Shown here in pieces: positions 1-9,621 of a stretch of DNA of 64,000 bases (position 1 is its first letter; each line of letters begins with the position of its first letter). Origin of the DNA: Astatotilapia calliptera (taxonomy: Eukaryota > Chordata > Actinopteri > Cichliformes > Cichlidae); the NCBI RefSeq assembly GCF_900246225.1, contig NW_020535618.1, positions 2,313,491 to 2,377,490 on the forward strand, given 5' to 3'. The notes below the pieces were generated by a model. That model had not been told where the DNA came from and searched no databases. It saw nothing but the letters and a program-made list of their open reading frames with translations. The translations under genes were made by a program, and so were the position numbers.

Positions 1-247
1 ACATACACAGGCAGGTATTTAGATAAACACTTTATTTATCCACAGAGGGAAACTCACAGATCCAGGAGCTCATTTAAAATAAACCCTTCAGTCATAACTG
101 TGAAACTACTAAACAGATAGAAACGAGTTCTCAAGAGCAAAATGTTGATAAATAATGTTGTAAATAAATAATGTCTTTGATACAAAATGTCTGAGTTCGA
201 CAATGAAAAACACAATCTAACATAAACACTGATAACTAATAAAATTT

Positions 248-295
248 GCATTGCAAATCCCTACTTGACCGTAGTGAAGTAGGGTTTGCAATGCA
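248..295. repeat. Inverted repeat (hairpin)
   Basis: Arms at about 248-266 and 277-295 are near-perfect reverse complements (one mismatch), with a loop of about 10 bases. The rest of 1-558 shows no gene; it is AT-rich, intergenic-looking sequence. Confidence 0.7.
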
Positions 296-558
296 CACTT
301 AGATTTGCCACACTTAGAGGACAGTGGTAAAGCCTGGGGCAACATATAAAGTTTATGTAAACTTCAGAAAACAGCTGTCAGGATCATTATTTAGGCTGAA
401 TTTACACATTTGCACATTAACTTTCTGTTTTGAAGTCAAGTACCTCAAAGTCCATGGACCTCATAAAATATAAAACTGCACAAATCATGTATAAAGCTGA
501 ACCAGATATAATGCTAGCAAAAGATGTTTTTTGACAGAGAAGAGGACTGTAACCTGAG

Positions 559-653
559 GAAAAGTTAAACTTTAAAAAAGTTTAACTTTTCCCCCTACGC
601 TGAGGTAGGGGGAAAAGGAAACTGTTGTTAATCCTAATGCATTAACAACAGTT
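559..653. repeat. Three consecutive perfect hairpins
   Basis: Three back-to-back inverted repeats. Arms 559-573/577-591 are 15 bp with a 3-base loop, arms 591-598/605-612 are 8 bp, and arms 620-632/641-653 are 13 bp with an 8-base loop. All arms pair perfectly. No coding frame covers them. Confidence 0.8.
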
Positions 654-781
654 TTTTTTATTTCCATTTGTAGAGTAAAACTGTGGAACAAGTTTACTAA
701 TGTTCAGGTGATATTCCATAAAAAAACTCTTTGAAACCTTTTGGGAGAATAATGAAACGGTGGATATAATTAGATGGTAGA

Positions 782-1274
782 TGTAACGGTCTTTTGCATT
801 TGATGTTTGTTGTATTTGATATTTGTTAAGACTTTGGGGTTTGTTCCTTTGCGCCCTCTGGTTGTGAACTGTGTAGGGTACAGCTTTGCTGTTTGGGTCT
901 CCACCCAGCCACTTTTCTTTTGCTAGCGCACATGGTGTCTGCATGCTGCAGCTCACAGGCAGCTCCACACATGGAGAAAATATCGTTTGAAGAGTGGAAA
1001 TAATTGACAAAGAAGATGGAAGATAAGGCAATAAGGCCATAAAGGACTATTTAGCACCTCCTGGATGTCAGCTCACGAGGTTTGTGTATTTTAAATGTTT
1101 ATTTTCTGTAATTAAGGATTTTTGATTGTTTGACACTACGTACAAGAGCGCATTTTGATGTGATGTTTTTGTTTTATTGTTTTGTCCGTGAGCAGTTCTC
1201 ACGGGTTGTCAAGACCAGAATAAACCCTGTTTTATAACTACATCGTGCGTATGTCAATTCTTGAGGGTGCTACA
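782..1274. mobile_element. Solo LTR with 5-bp target duplication
   Basis: The 493-bp segment starts TGTAACGG and ends GTGCTACA, the TG...CA ends of an LTR. It is flanked on both sides by GTAGA (777-781 and 1275-1279), a 5-bp target-site duplication. An AATAAA lies near its right end (about 1220), as expected for a plus-oriented LTR. No internal region or second LTR is present, so it is a solo LTR left by recombination. It lies where the missing leader exon of gene 1 might be expected. Confidence 0.85.
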
Positions 1275-1379
1275 GTAGATATAAATTATAGCTGAATCCT
1301 AGCTTTATTTTAATTTATACATAGATGTTTTTCTTTTGAGTCCTTAAAAGTGCTGATGGTGAATCAAGTATTGATCGTG

Positions 1380-1925
1380 GTGTAGTGATTGATAAACGTG
1401 TGTACTACGTTGTGTGTATGTGTGTACATATTATGCAGGCATGTGTGTGTATATTGGTTTGTTTCATAGCCAGAAATAAAAGCTCATCATCACCTTGAGA
1501 GCATGTTGATGTCCCACAGTGGTCACACTAACTGATCAGCCACAGGACTCAAATGAACATCACTGTCTTGGTTTTATTTTGCAGCAGCTGTATTTTTTTC
1601 TCCTATGGAATAAAAACATATTCTGACTTTTTAAACAAAATATATTTTTGCCTACTTTTAGTTAAATTCACAAAACAGCGTTACAATAAATAATAGACAT
1701 ATTTTTTTCTTAAGGTGGAAAAAATTCAGGCAAACTCTGTTTGCAAAGAAATGAAGGTTTACAGAAGCTGGAGTTGAATATCTATTTATATTTATTTTGA
1801 ATATTTTGCACTGTGATGGTACACTGGCATAAACATGTGTATGTGTTCGTGTCTGTGGTGTGTCTGGTGACCCTTTAGCCTGATGTGATAGATCCAGTGT
1901 GTACGTTACACACTGAAGGAAGACA
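1380..1925 (+). other. Receptor intron-1 homology, no exon seen
   Basis: Parts of this stretch match the first introns of genes 2 and 5. The 'catcatcaccttgagagca' run recurs near 53943, and the 'agtgtgtac' context near 1896 matches about 10960 and 55010. This suggests it is intron 1 of gene 1, but no ATG-plus-hydrophobic leader ending in a phase-1 donor was found upstream of it. Confidence 0.5.
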
Positions 1926-1969
1926 AGGCTCATCCAGGTGCACATTGAGATTTATTGCTATGAAACACG

Positions 1970-2022
1970 GGGATAGGCTCCAGCGCCACTGAAAAGTATA
2001 AGCTGAAGCAGATGGATGGATG
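1970..2022 (+). mobile_element. SINE tail fragment
   Basis: About 53 bp carrying the 'ataggctccagcgcc' core and a GATG-repeat end, matching the 3' end of the SINE-like element at 40860-41250. Confidence 0.6.
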
Positions 2023-2145
2023 CTATGAAGCACAGCTAAACAGCAGTTCTGTGTTACTCATGGCTTCCATTACAATAACTGGCCTACGTTACTTTTTTTT
2101 AGGGATTACATGTAATAGAACTTTAGTAATCAGATTAACTTATAG

Positions 2146-2722
2146 ATAATAAACCAGTTAATAATACACAACATAAGATGTACTGGCTGGTTTGCTAAAA
2201 CATATCTTATAACTTTAACTTAAACCAAATTGTTTTCTATCACATTTGTGATGGAACAGCACGGTTACACAGTCTAATGCAGGAGATTAACATCACTTAG
2301 CTAGCACACAAACGTTACTAGCTTTACCCACGGATAATATGAATTAACTTCTTTATTTGGTCTCATTAAAGGCCTTATAAACAGGAATTACACTTCAAAC
2401 ATGTCACTTTAAATAAGTATCAACTTTACATGAATGTAATATCGTATACTGCTGTCACTTGAACCAGCAAAACAGCAGTTCTGTGTTACTGGCAGCTTCC
2501 ATTACAATAACTGGCCTGCATTACTTCTGTAGGGGATTACTTTGCCAGTAATTCATTTTTCTGAGCCACCATGCCACCTACTGGCGGAAATCAATATCGC
2601 ACCACTTAAGGTGGCAGCAAATGAGCTTTTCCCTCTGTGCTATGATGTAAACTATCATCACAACAAAGGCAAAAAGATGATTGGGGGGGGGCAGCTATAA
2701 AAGTGAACAGTTATACTTAGAC
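2146..2722. repeat. Tandem duplication, copy A (empty sites)
   Basis: A unit of about 577 bp that is repeated immediately downstream (2723-5510). Copy A lacks the two insertions found in copy B, so it shows both target sites in their original form: an uninterrupted ACTAGCT near 2309 and TCCATTAC near 2505. Confidence 0.85.
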
Positions 2723-2900
2723 ATAATAAACCAGTTAATAATACACAACATAAGATGTACTGGCTGGTTTGCTAAAACATATCTTATAACTTTAACTTAA
2801 ACCAAATTGTTTTCTATCACATTTCTGATGGAACAGCACGGTTACACAGTCTAATGCAGGAGATTAACATCACTTAGCTAGCACACAAACGTTACTAGCT

Positions 2901-3400
2901 AAGCTACACTATCTCTACTTTTAAGATTAGGCTTAAAACTTTCCTTTTTTCTAAAGCATATAGTTAGGGCTGGACCAGGTGACCCTGAATCCTCCCTTTG
3001 TTATGCTGCAATAGACGTAGGCTGCCGGGGGATTCCCATGATGCATTGAGTTTTTCCTTTCCAGTCACCTTTCTCACTCACTATGTATTAATAGACCTCT
3101 CTGCATTGAATCATATCTGTTATTAACCTCTGTCTCTCTTCCACAGCATGTCTTTATCCTGTCTTCCTTCTCTCACCCCAACCGGTCGCAGCAGATGGCC
3201 GCCCCTCCCTGAGCCTGGTTCTGCCGGAGGTTTCTTCCTGTTAAAAGGGAGTTTTTCCTTCCCACTGTCGCCAAAGTGCTTGCTCATAGGGGGTCATATG
3301 ATTGTTGGGTTTTTCTCTGTATCTATGAAGCGCCTTGAGGCGACTTTTGTTGTGATTTGGCGCTATATAAATAAAATTGAATTGAATTGAATTGAATTGA
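2901..3400 (+). mobile_element. 5'-truncated LINE 3' end (L2/Rex-like tail)
   Basis: A 500-bp insertion flanked by ACTAGCT (2894-2900 and 3401-3407), absent from the neighbouring copy A. It ends in 'gcgccttgaggcgac', then 'tataaataaaattgaatt' and a GAATT repeat, a tail widespread in fish LINE-derived repeats. Degenerate coding matter for a LINE C-terminus is visible at its left. The clade assignment is from memory of such tails. Confidence 0.75.
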
Positions 3401-3934
3401 ACTAGCTTTACCCACGGATAATATGAATTAACTTCTTTATTTGGTCTCATTAAAGGCCTTATAAACAGGAATTACACTTCAAACATGTCACTTTAAATAA
3501 GTATCAACTTTACATGAATGTAATATCGTATACTGCTGTCACTTGAACCAGCAAAACAGCAGTTCTGTGTTACTGGCAGCTTCCATTACCAGAGGTGTGG
3601 ACTCGAGTCACATGACTTGGACTCGAGTCAGACTCGAGTCATTAATTTTATGACTTTAGACTTGACTTGAAAAAATGTTGTAAGACTTGTGACTTGACTT
3701 GGACTTTTACACCAATGACTTGGGACTTGAATTGGACTTGAACCGGTTTACTTGAAAAGACTTGATATTTTACCCCAAATATAAAATTTAACATGCATAT
3801 TATATAGAGATTGAAAATGTGACGTCATTCACGGGTAGAACCGCAAAGGATTCTGGGAACTCGTGGCAAGAGGTGCTAGCGCACGCAGGCTTTCAATTGA
3901 AATCAGTCACACAGCGATAAAAAGAAACACAAAA

Positions 3935-4129
3935 ATGTCAAGAAGCCGTTGTATTATTAACTGCAATAGCCGGTCGCATGACAGCCACGGGAAGCCGACG
4001 GGTAAAGAGATCGGTTGTTATCGGATTACGTCGTTGAAGAGAAATTGTTCGAGCCATGTTTCCGAAGTAACAAAGACCCGACGGATGGCCTGGATTGCAG
4101 CCATTCAAAGATCAAATATAACGTCCTAG
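3935..4129 (+). CDS. THAP zinc-finger domain fragment of a transposon
   Basis: A 65-residue frame starting at the ATG at 3935. It opens with CIINC (residues 6-10), then a basic stretch, and ends with MAWIAAIQRSNI. This matches the order of a C2CH THAP DNA-binding domain: two N-terminal cysteines, then a conserved Trp in an R-x2-W-type helix. The expected C-terminal Cys-x2-His pair is not seen before the stop, so this is either one exon or a decayed copy. THAP domains bind transposon ends or promoters in known families. It is not a host gene; it lies inside the transposon at 3590-5274. Confidence 0.55.
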   Translation: MSRSRCIINCNSRSHDSHGKPTGKEIGCYRITSLKRNCSSHVSEVTKTRRMAWIAAIQRSNITS

Positions 4130-4559
4130 AACACTCCAGCTCACAGGTTAGTCTGCTCCAAGCATTTACACAAAGGTCAGTCTGCTGTTGTAGTTAATGC
4201 GTCATTTTTCTTAACATAATTGGTGATATAGGTTACAAGCAAGTCTGGCGCTGAACAGAAATGGTCGCGCTATGCTCCTTTATTTATTGTGCATAAATAG
4301 TGAATTATCCTGACACAATATTGCGTTTCGCTTCTGTTATTATGGTACACTGACAAAAACACATACTTTTATTCACAGGATAAAACAGGTTTTTTGTATC
4401 ACTAATTGCCCAGTACGATTACAGCATACAGTATTATTGTCACTGCTACATTTCTGTGATGGGTACCAGAAATTATTTCCACTACTAATTAATTACCGTT
4501 GAGCTCAAAGGTTATATTAATAAACGGTTAACGAATGTGTATTTATGACGACGATTTGT

Positions 4560-4735
4560 GAGACTGGTAAACTTATGATACGTACGATGGTCTTTCGTTC
4601 TACACGGTGCATTTCAAGGTCCTGTACCCATCCGTCGGTAAACTGTACCTGGGCTTGTTGCAGTGACCTGAAGTTACTAAACTTCATGAGTGTGTGCGCT
4701 CACTCCAAGAACCGTATGATTATAAATATGCATAT
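4560..4735 (-). pseudogene. SWIM/YqaJ-type transposon protein remnant
   Basis: On the minus strand this stretch encodes the decayed motif FTDGWVQDLEMHRVERKTIV, preceded by a frame break. The same motif occurs at 18845-18955. I recognise it as resembling a segment of fish transposon proteins that carry SWIM and YqaJ domains. It faces the THAP frame at 3935-4129. Confidence 0.45.
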
Positions 4736-5547
4736 AAATATGCTACGATGAGATAGCTGACTTCATCTAACTAGCAAATGTTTTCCAGGCTACGTTGGTG
4801 ATACAGTTTTTTTTAATGTGTATGATATTTTTGTCATGCGATTTTAAAGCCGGTCCTACAACCACATCCAAGAATAACATGCAGCTTATCTCAGAACTGT
4901 CGGTGAAAATTATTCTTGGAGCTAGGTTTAATTGAGCTGCATTTTAAAGAGGTGCAATTTCACAATTTGTGTATATTTTCTAAGTTCACTATTTTGTCAT
5001 GTGTTGAGAAAAACACAGATTTTAAAATTACATGGTCTAACATTTACATTTAGCATATAACTGCAACATTATTTTTTCGTTTGTTTTTTTTAAAGACTCG
5101 AAAGGACTTGAAATTCAAAGTTTCAGACTTGTGACTTGACTCGGACTTTTACACCAGTGACTTGAGACTCGACTCTGACTTGCCTGACATTACTTGAGAC
5201 TTGACTTGAGACTTGAGGATAAAGACTTGAGACTTACTTGAGACTTGCAAAACAATGACTTGGTCCCACCTCTGTCCATTACAATAACTGGCCTGCATTA
5301 CTTCTGTAGGGGATTACTTTGCCAGTAATTCATTTTTCTGAGCCACCATGCCACCTACTGGCGGAAATCAATATCGCACCACTTAAGGTGGCAGCAAATG
5401 AGCTTTTCCCTCTGTGCTATGATGTAAACTATCGTCACAACAAAGGCAAAAAGATGACTGGGGGGGGGGGGGGGGGGCAGCTGTAAAAGTGAACAGTTAT
5501 ACTTAGACATCTGTATCCTCTCTGCTCTGTGTTGTTTTCTCTTTTAG

Positions 5548-6365
5548 GGCACAAAAGCATCACAGCTGAGTCTGGGCAGGATGTCACTCTGACATGTGGA
5601 GCTCCAAACAAGAACATCATAGTGGTAGAGTGGAGCAGAACTGACCTGCAGCCAGATTATGTCCTCTTGTACCGGGATGATCTGTTTGTTCCAGACAACC
5701 AGCATCCATCTTTTAAGAACCGGGTGGATCTGCAGGACAGACAGATGAAGGATGGAGACGTGTCTCTGATTCTGAAGGATGTGACGATTAATGACACTGG
5801 AACATACGAGTGTCGTGTGTTCATGAGAGGAGCAAACCGCAGGAAGAGAGCTCATCTGAAGACTAAGCCAATCACCACCATCAGCTTAAATGTTTCTCCA
5901 GGTGAGTGAGTAGAGTTGAGTGTGTGTGTGTGATCAGAGGTGAAGCTGCTTCCTGGTTGTTGATGTTTGTTTCTAAAGATGTTGTTGATGAGACTTTGTA
6001 GAAAGCAGCTGGTCTGAGTGATGTGATCAGAGTGCAGTAGATAATGTCTGACAGCAGTTTGAAGAGGAAATGGATTCTGTTCTGTTCTTCACTCATCACC
6101 TACCTGACAGCTGACACCTCACACCTGTTTCTCACCTGCAGGTCAGACAGGAGGACACACAGAGGATGGAGGGAAGGAGGATGGAGGGAAGGAGGATGGA
6201 TCTGTTGGACTGAAAGTTGGTCTTCCAGTTGGGGTTATTGTTGTCGCTGCTGTTGTTGGTGTTTGTTTTTTGATCTATAGAAAACTTAAACAACGTAACC
6301 AGGGTACATACGAGCCTCCAGTTGAATGTCAGCCTGTTGGAAATGTCTCAGTGTTTTCCAGCTGA
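5548..6365 (+). CDS. Receptor gene 1: single V-set Ig, type I membrane
   Basis: Two exons are visible. The V exon, 5548-5901, follows a 'ctcttttag' acceptor, ends at a 'gtgagtg' donor and is phase 1 on both sides. It encodes about 118 residues with a V-set frame: cysteine in LTCGAPN, tryptophan in VVEWSR, and DTGTYECRV around the second cysteine. Exon 6142-6365 encodes GQTGGHTEDGGKED, a second GGKED stalk unit, a hydrophobic span (VGVIVVAAVVGVCFLIY) and a 33-residue tail after YRK, ending at TGA 6363-6365. An AATAAA lies at 7066-7071. Such proteins sit on the surface of immune cells and bind ligands; the nearest families I can name are butyrophilin/MOG/B7-like. No leader exon is found, so the gene is incomplete in this window or not expressed. 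The TM exon and 3' region nearly match gene 3. Confidence 0.8.
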
Positions 6366-7092
6366 TCTGAGACTCCTGCTGTTACAGAGGTGACACTGAG
6401 CACTCAGGGTAAAGCCAGTTGTGGTTTTTCAATCATGTAAGTGAAACAGGAGCAAACTGAAATGTCACACATGCCATCAAGAAGTGGCAAAAAAGATTTT
6501 TATGGGTTTTAAATGTTCTTTTAATTTTAGTCCAGGAAACCTTTTCAGGTTTTATGTTTAAACGTCCATTATAGAGTTGGTTTTTATGGGTAATAGAAAA
6601 ATAGTTCAGTAAGTTTAGTATTATAAAAGTCTAAACTGCTTACAAAACAAATGTAAGGTTACTAACATCAAACATGTTCTGTTTGTACTGTGAGCTGTAG
6701 CTGCTACTTCCTGCTCTCGACCTCCTGCTGAGCTAACGTCTCTTTAACTTTACTTTTAATATCAAACTACCTGCTGCTTCACTTTAAACAGATAAAACAC
6801 TCATGTTTATATCACAGAAGCTTCTGATGTGTATTATATACGGCTTTAAGCACTGAACGCACTTCTTAACTTTGTTATTGCACACTGTATGTAATATATT
6901 TATTTCTATAAGTAGGAATGTTGTTTAGTTTTCTTTTTGTTTTTATCAGAAACCTTCTGACTTGTTGACTCAGTTCATGCAGTTTTCAGGGAGTTTCTGA
7001 TTTAAATGTTTTTACTGTAAAAGAGCCTTCAGATGCTGGTTGTTGTTGTTTCCTGGTGCTTTGTGAATAAACTCCATATTTCAGTTAAATCA

Positions 7093-7345
7093 GCTTCTCA
7101 GAAGTGACACTGAGCACTCAGGGTAAAGACAGTTGTGGTTTTCCAATCATGTAAGTGAAACATGTGCAGGCATGTCACACATGCCATGAAGAAGTGCCAA
7201 AAAAAGATTTGTAATTATTTTTAAATTTTCTTTGGTGTAAAATGTCGACAAACATTCCAGGAAACATTTTCAGGTTTTATGTTTAAACGTACATCATAGA
7301 GTTTCGACCAGCTGCTGAGCTAACGTCTCTTTAACTTTTACTTTA
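7093..7345 (+). pseudogene. Orphan 3'-UTR remnant of a receptor paralog
   Basis: This stretch matches the 3' flank of gene 2 (about 11815-12055), including 'gtgacactgagcactcag'. It lies downstream of gene 1's own 3' region without a V or TM exon before it, so it looks like the tail of a deleted gene copy. Confidence 0.65.
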
Positions 7346-7505
7346 ACCCCCTGAGACTCAAACTCTTTCATGGCATTTTTAATTTCTCTTTGATATTTGG
7401 GCTGATTGGGACCTGATGAATGTGAAAACAAAGAATAACCAGATTGTTTTTTTGTTTTTTTTTTTAATCTGACATTTGTTTCTGAGATTTAAAAACATAT
7501 TAAAA
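7345..7505 (+). mobile_element. Fragment of the TTAA-flanked element
   Basis: Matches the left part of the element at 12060-12636, starting at the same 'tttaac' junction. It breaks off near 7505, where inverted receptor sequence begins. Confidence 0.6.
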
Positions 7506-7597
7506 TTGGGTTGATCTGAGTCATTTAAACAACAACATCAACAACCAGGAAGCAGCTTCACCTCTGATCACACACACACCCAACTCTACTCACTCAC

Positions 7598-7947
7598 CTG
7601 GAGGAACAACACTCAGGTAGATGATGCTGATGGGGGAGTCTTCAAAAGGGCTCTCTTCCTCCAGCTTGTTCCTCTCCCGAAGACACGCTACTTGCATTTT
7701 CCAGCATCTGAAGTTGTGACATTCTTCAGAATCAGAGACACGTCTCCATCCTGTCTGTCCTGTAGATCCACTCGGTTGTTAAAAGATGGATGCTGGTTTT
7801 CTGGATCAAGCTGCTTGTCTCAGTACTAAAGGACATGTTCATCTTCCAGGTCAGCTCTTCTTCACTCTATAACTATGAAGTCGTTGTTTGGAGCTCGACA
7901 TGTCAGAGTGACGTCCTGTGCAGACTCAGCTGGGACGACTTTCTAGT
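7598..7947 (-). pseudogene. Inverted, dead V-set exon
   Basis: Read on the minus strand, 7947 to 7598 is a full receptor V exon with acceptor (ctttcag) and donor (gtgagtgag) intact, plus about 100 bp of the family's intron 2 beyond it. The first cysteine context (LTCRAPNN) survives. The core tryptophan codon has become TGA, and a TAG stands where the second cysteine region should be (AGATGCTGG then stop). Neither a TM exon nor a leader is seen beside it in the right orientation. It is a sixth V copy turned tail-to-tail against gene 1. Confidence 0.85.
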
Positions 7948-8109
7948 CTGAAAGAGTGAAAGAAACACAGCAGAGAGGCTATGAGGGTCAAAGTGCAGTT
8001 ACTCATTTTTACAGCAACGAAAATTAAGAGAAGCTACAAACAGAGACATAAAGTTACTTAACCAGAGAGAGCACAACAGAACTCAGGCAGCAAAATGAAG
8101 AACGTTGTC

Positions 8110-8520
8110 AGAGGTGTCTTTTTGCAACTATCGCCATCTGGTGGCCTTCAGAGAGAATGCAGTCTTCGATGATCATGCATTGCCCAAGACACTCAGCGTG
8201 GTGCCATTATTAAAAGGTCAGATCTGTTACATTGTGGGTGTTTGTGCTTACAGGTACAAACTACAAGCATCAATAGACAGCCAGGTCATGTTCTTACATT
8301 CATACTGTTCTACTGACCACTCAAAGTGCGTTTAATTACTCGCACATTTACAAAGCAGCTTATTCTGGGCACTTCACCTCCCTCACATACACGACCAACC
8401 CAGAATCATCCAGTCCAAAGTGCCTCAGTGCAATCTTCACACAGAATAGATTCCCATGACAGGGTCGGGGTCTTCTTGACCTCTGTCAGCTCTGTCCCAT
8501 AAAAACACACACACAGACAA
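8110..8520. repeat. Intergenic segment shared with 49.6-49.95 kb
   Basis: Patches such as 'tcgccatctggtggcctt' (about 8130 and 49607) and 'cccatgaca' with nearby 'gacctctgtca' recur in the same order around 49600-49950. This is an old duplication of flanking DNA. No gene is seen from 7950 to 8757. Confidence 0.55.
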
Positions 8521-8757
8521 GACGTGTAGTTTCCCCACAACTTTTTTTTTTTTTAATTTTATTGATTTTGAGGATCTAAAATCCATTTGAACAGATGCGG
8601 GTCATATTTCACTCACAACAACATCCCAGTTCACATTTGCCACTTTATTTTACATATGCTTTGTACATACAATGACGCAAAATGGTTTCTGTTCTGTTCT
8701 TTGAATAAAGGCGGATTTGACGTATGCAGATTGCGATAGAGGGCGGGAATGAACACA

Positions 8758-9038
8758 TCCATCCATTCGCTTCCGCTTATCCTTTTCAGGGTCGCGGGGG
8801 GCGCTGGAGCCTATCCCAGCTGTCATAGGGCGAAAGGCGGGGTACACCCTGGACAGGTCGCCAGTCTGTCGCAGGGCTAACACACAGGGACAGACAACCA
8901 TTCACGCTCACATTCACACCTAGTGGCAATTTGGATTATCCAATTAACCTATCCCCACAAGCTGCATGTCTTTGGACGGTGGGAGGAAGCCGGAGTACCC
9001 GGAGGGAACCCACGCAAACACGGGGACCACATGCAAAT
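8758..9038 (-). mobile_element. 5'-truncated SINE-like element with 11-bp TSD
   Basis: Minus-strand copy of the element at 40860-41250, lacking its tRNA-like head. It is flanked by GAATGAACACA at 8747-8757 and 9039-9049. Truncation at the 5' end is typical of LINE-driven retroposition. Confidence 0.8.
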
Positions 9039-9621
9039 GAATGAACACAGTCTTGTCCAATAGGAAAGCTGGAAGGAAGCATGCGCAGGACTCTTTTCGC
9101 CATCTTTTTGATCGACCACGTGACAGCCTCCTTCGTTTTAGGAGGCGCAACTAAAGATACCTTTAGGTGCACCTCGTAAACTAAGCTATCTACATACGAA
9201 AAGACAGCAGATTGTTTTAAAGTCTTTATTTATTTTTCTTAAATTTCATTTGTTGGCATAAACACATCTGTCATCACCTCTCTTGTTCTTGTTCTTTGTG
9301 TTCCAGCTTTTCACAAAGTTCAGTGCTGACGTCACAAAATTAAAATATGATCTAAAATTTCAATATCAAATTTTATCGTTAAATTTCCAGAAAAAGATCT
9401 TTGTTCGTCACGTCGCCGGGACCCTTGGAGATAGTTTTCATGTTTTATACACAAGAAGGTGATAAACAATGTTTGCATTGGTATAAGGACTTGTTTACGT
9501 ATTTCTAAGACTATTATAACCAGGCTGTCACAGCAACAGAGTGCACCTAAAGGCAGCATCGCACTGACCAAAAGCATCCCAGCTTGTGGAAAATACTCGG
9601 TCGGTGCCTCACTTCAGGTTC

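Larger units (their letters stand above)
3590..5274 (+). mobile_element. DNA transposon with THAP-type ORF, 8-bp TSD
   Basis: A 1685-bp element with short inverted ends (CAGAGGTG and CACCTCTG), flanked by TCCATTAC at 3582-3589 and 5275-5282. The empty site is present in copy A. Subterminal regions at both ends (about 3600-3770 and 5090-5270) are packed with degenerate 'gacttg/gactcgagtc' repeats. The core (about 3824-4735) is shared, inverted, with the element at 18333-22020. An 8-bp duplication suits hAT or P-type transposition; a THAP domain favours P-like. Confidence 0.8.
2723..5510. repeat. Tandem duplication, copy B (two insertions)
   Basis: Second copy of the unit, expanded to 2.8 kb by a LINE-like 3' fragment (2901-3400) and a DNA transposon (3590-5274). 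It ends just before the V exon of gene 1, with a G run at 5461-5477 inside the presumed intron. Confidence 0.85.

Noticed and set aside
1555..1650. Hydrophobic stretch after an ATG as a leader for gene 1
   Set aside because: It has no phase-1 GT donor and lies inside intron-1 homology, after the position where leaders occur in the paralogs.
3148..3390. 80-codon frame over the LINE tail
   Set aside because: It runs through the GAATT-repeat tail of an inserted LINE fragment.
5544..5855. Long open frames on the minus strand opposite the V exons (also 10944-11357, 30639-31019, 35890-36162, 54995-55348)
   Set aside because: They are the complement of strongly supported V exons with conserved splice sites, and they recur only because the V exons are paralogs.
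5881..6099. Repeated 65-72 codon frames across intron 2 on either strand (also 11364-11564, 36159-36374, 55421-55624)
   Set aside because: They lie in the conserved intron 2 and the start of the TM exon in the wrong frame. Conservation of the intron explains their recurrence.
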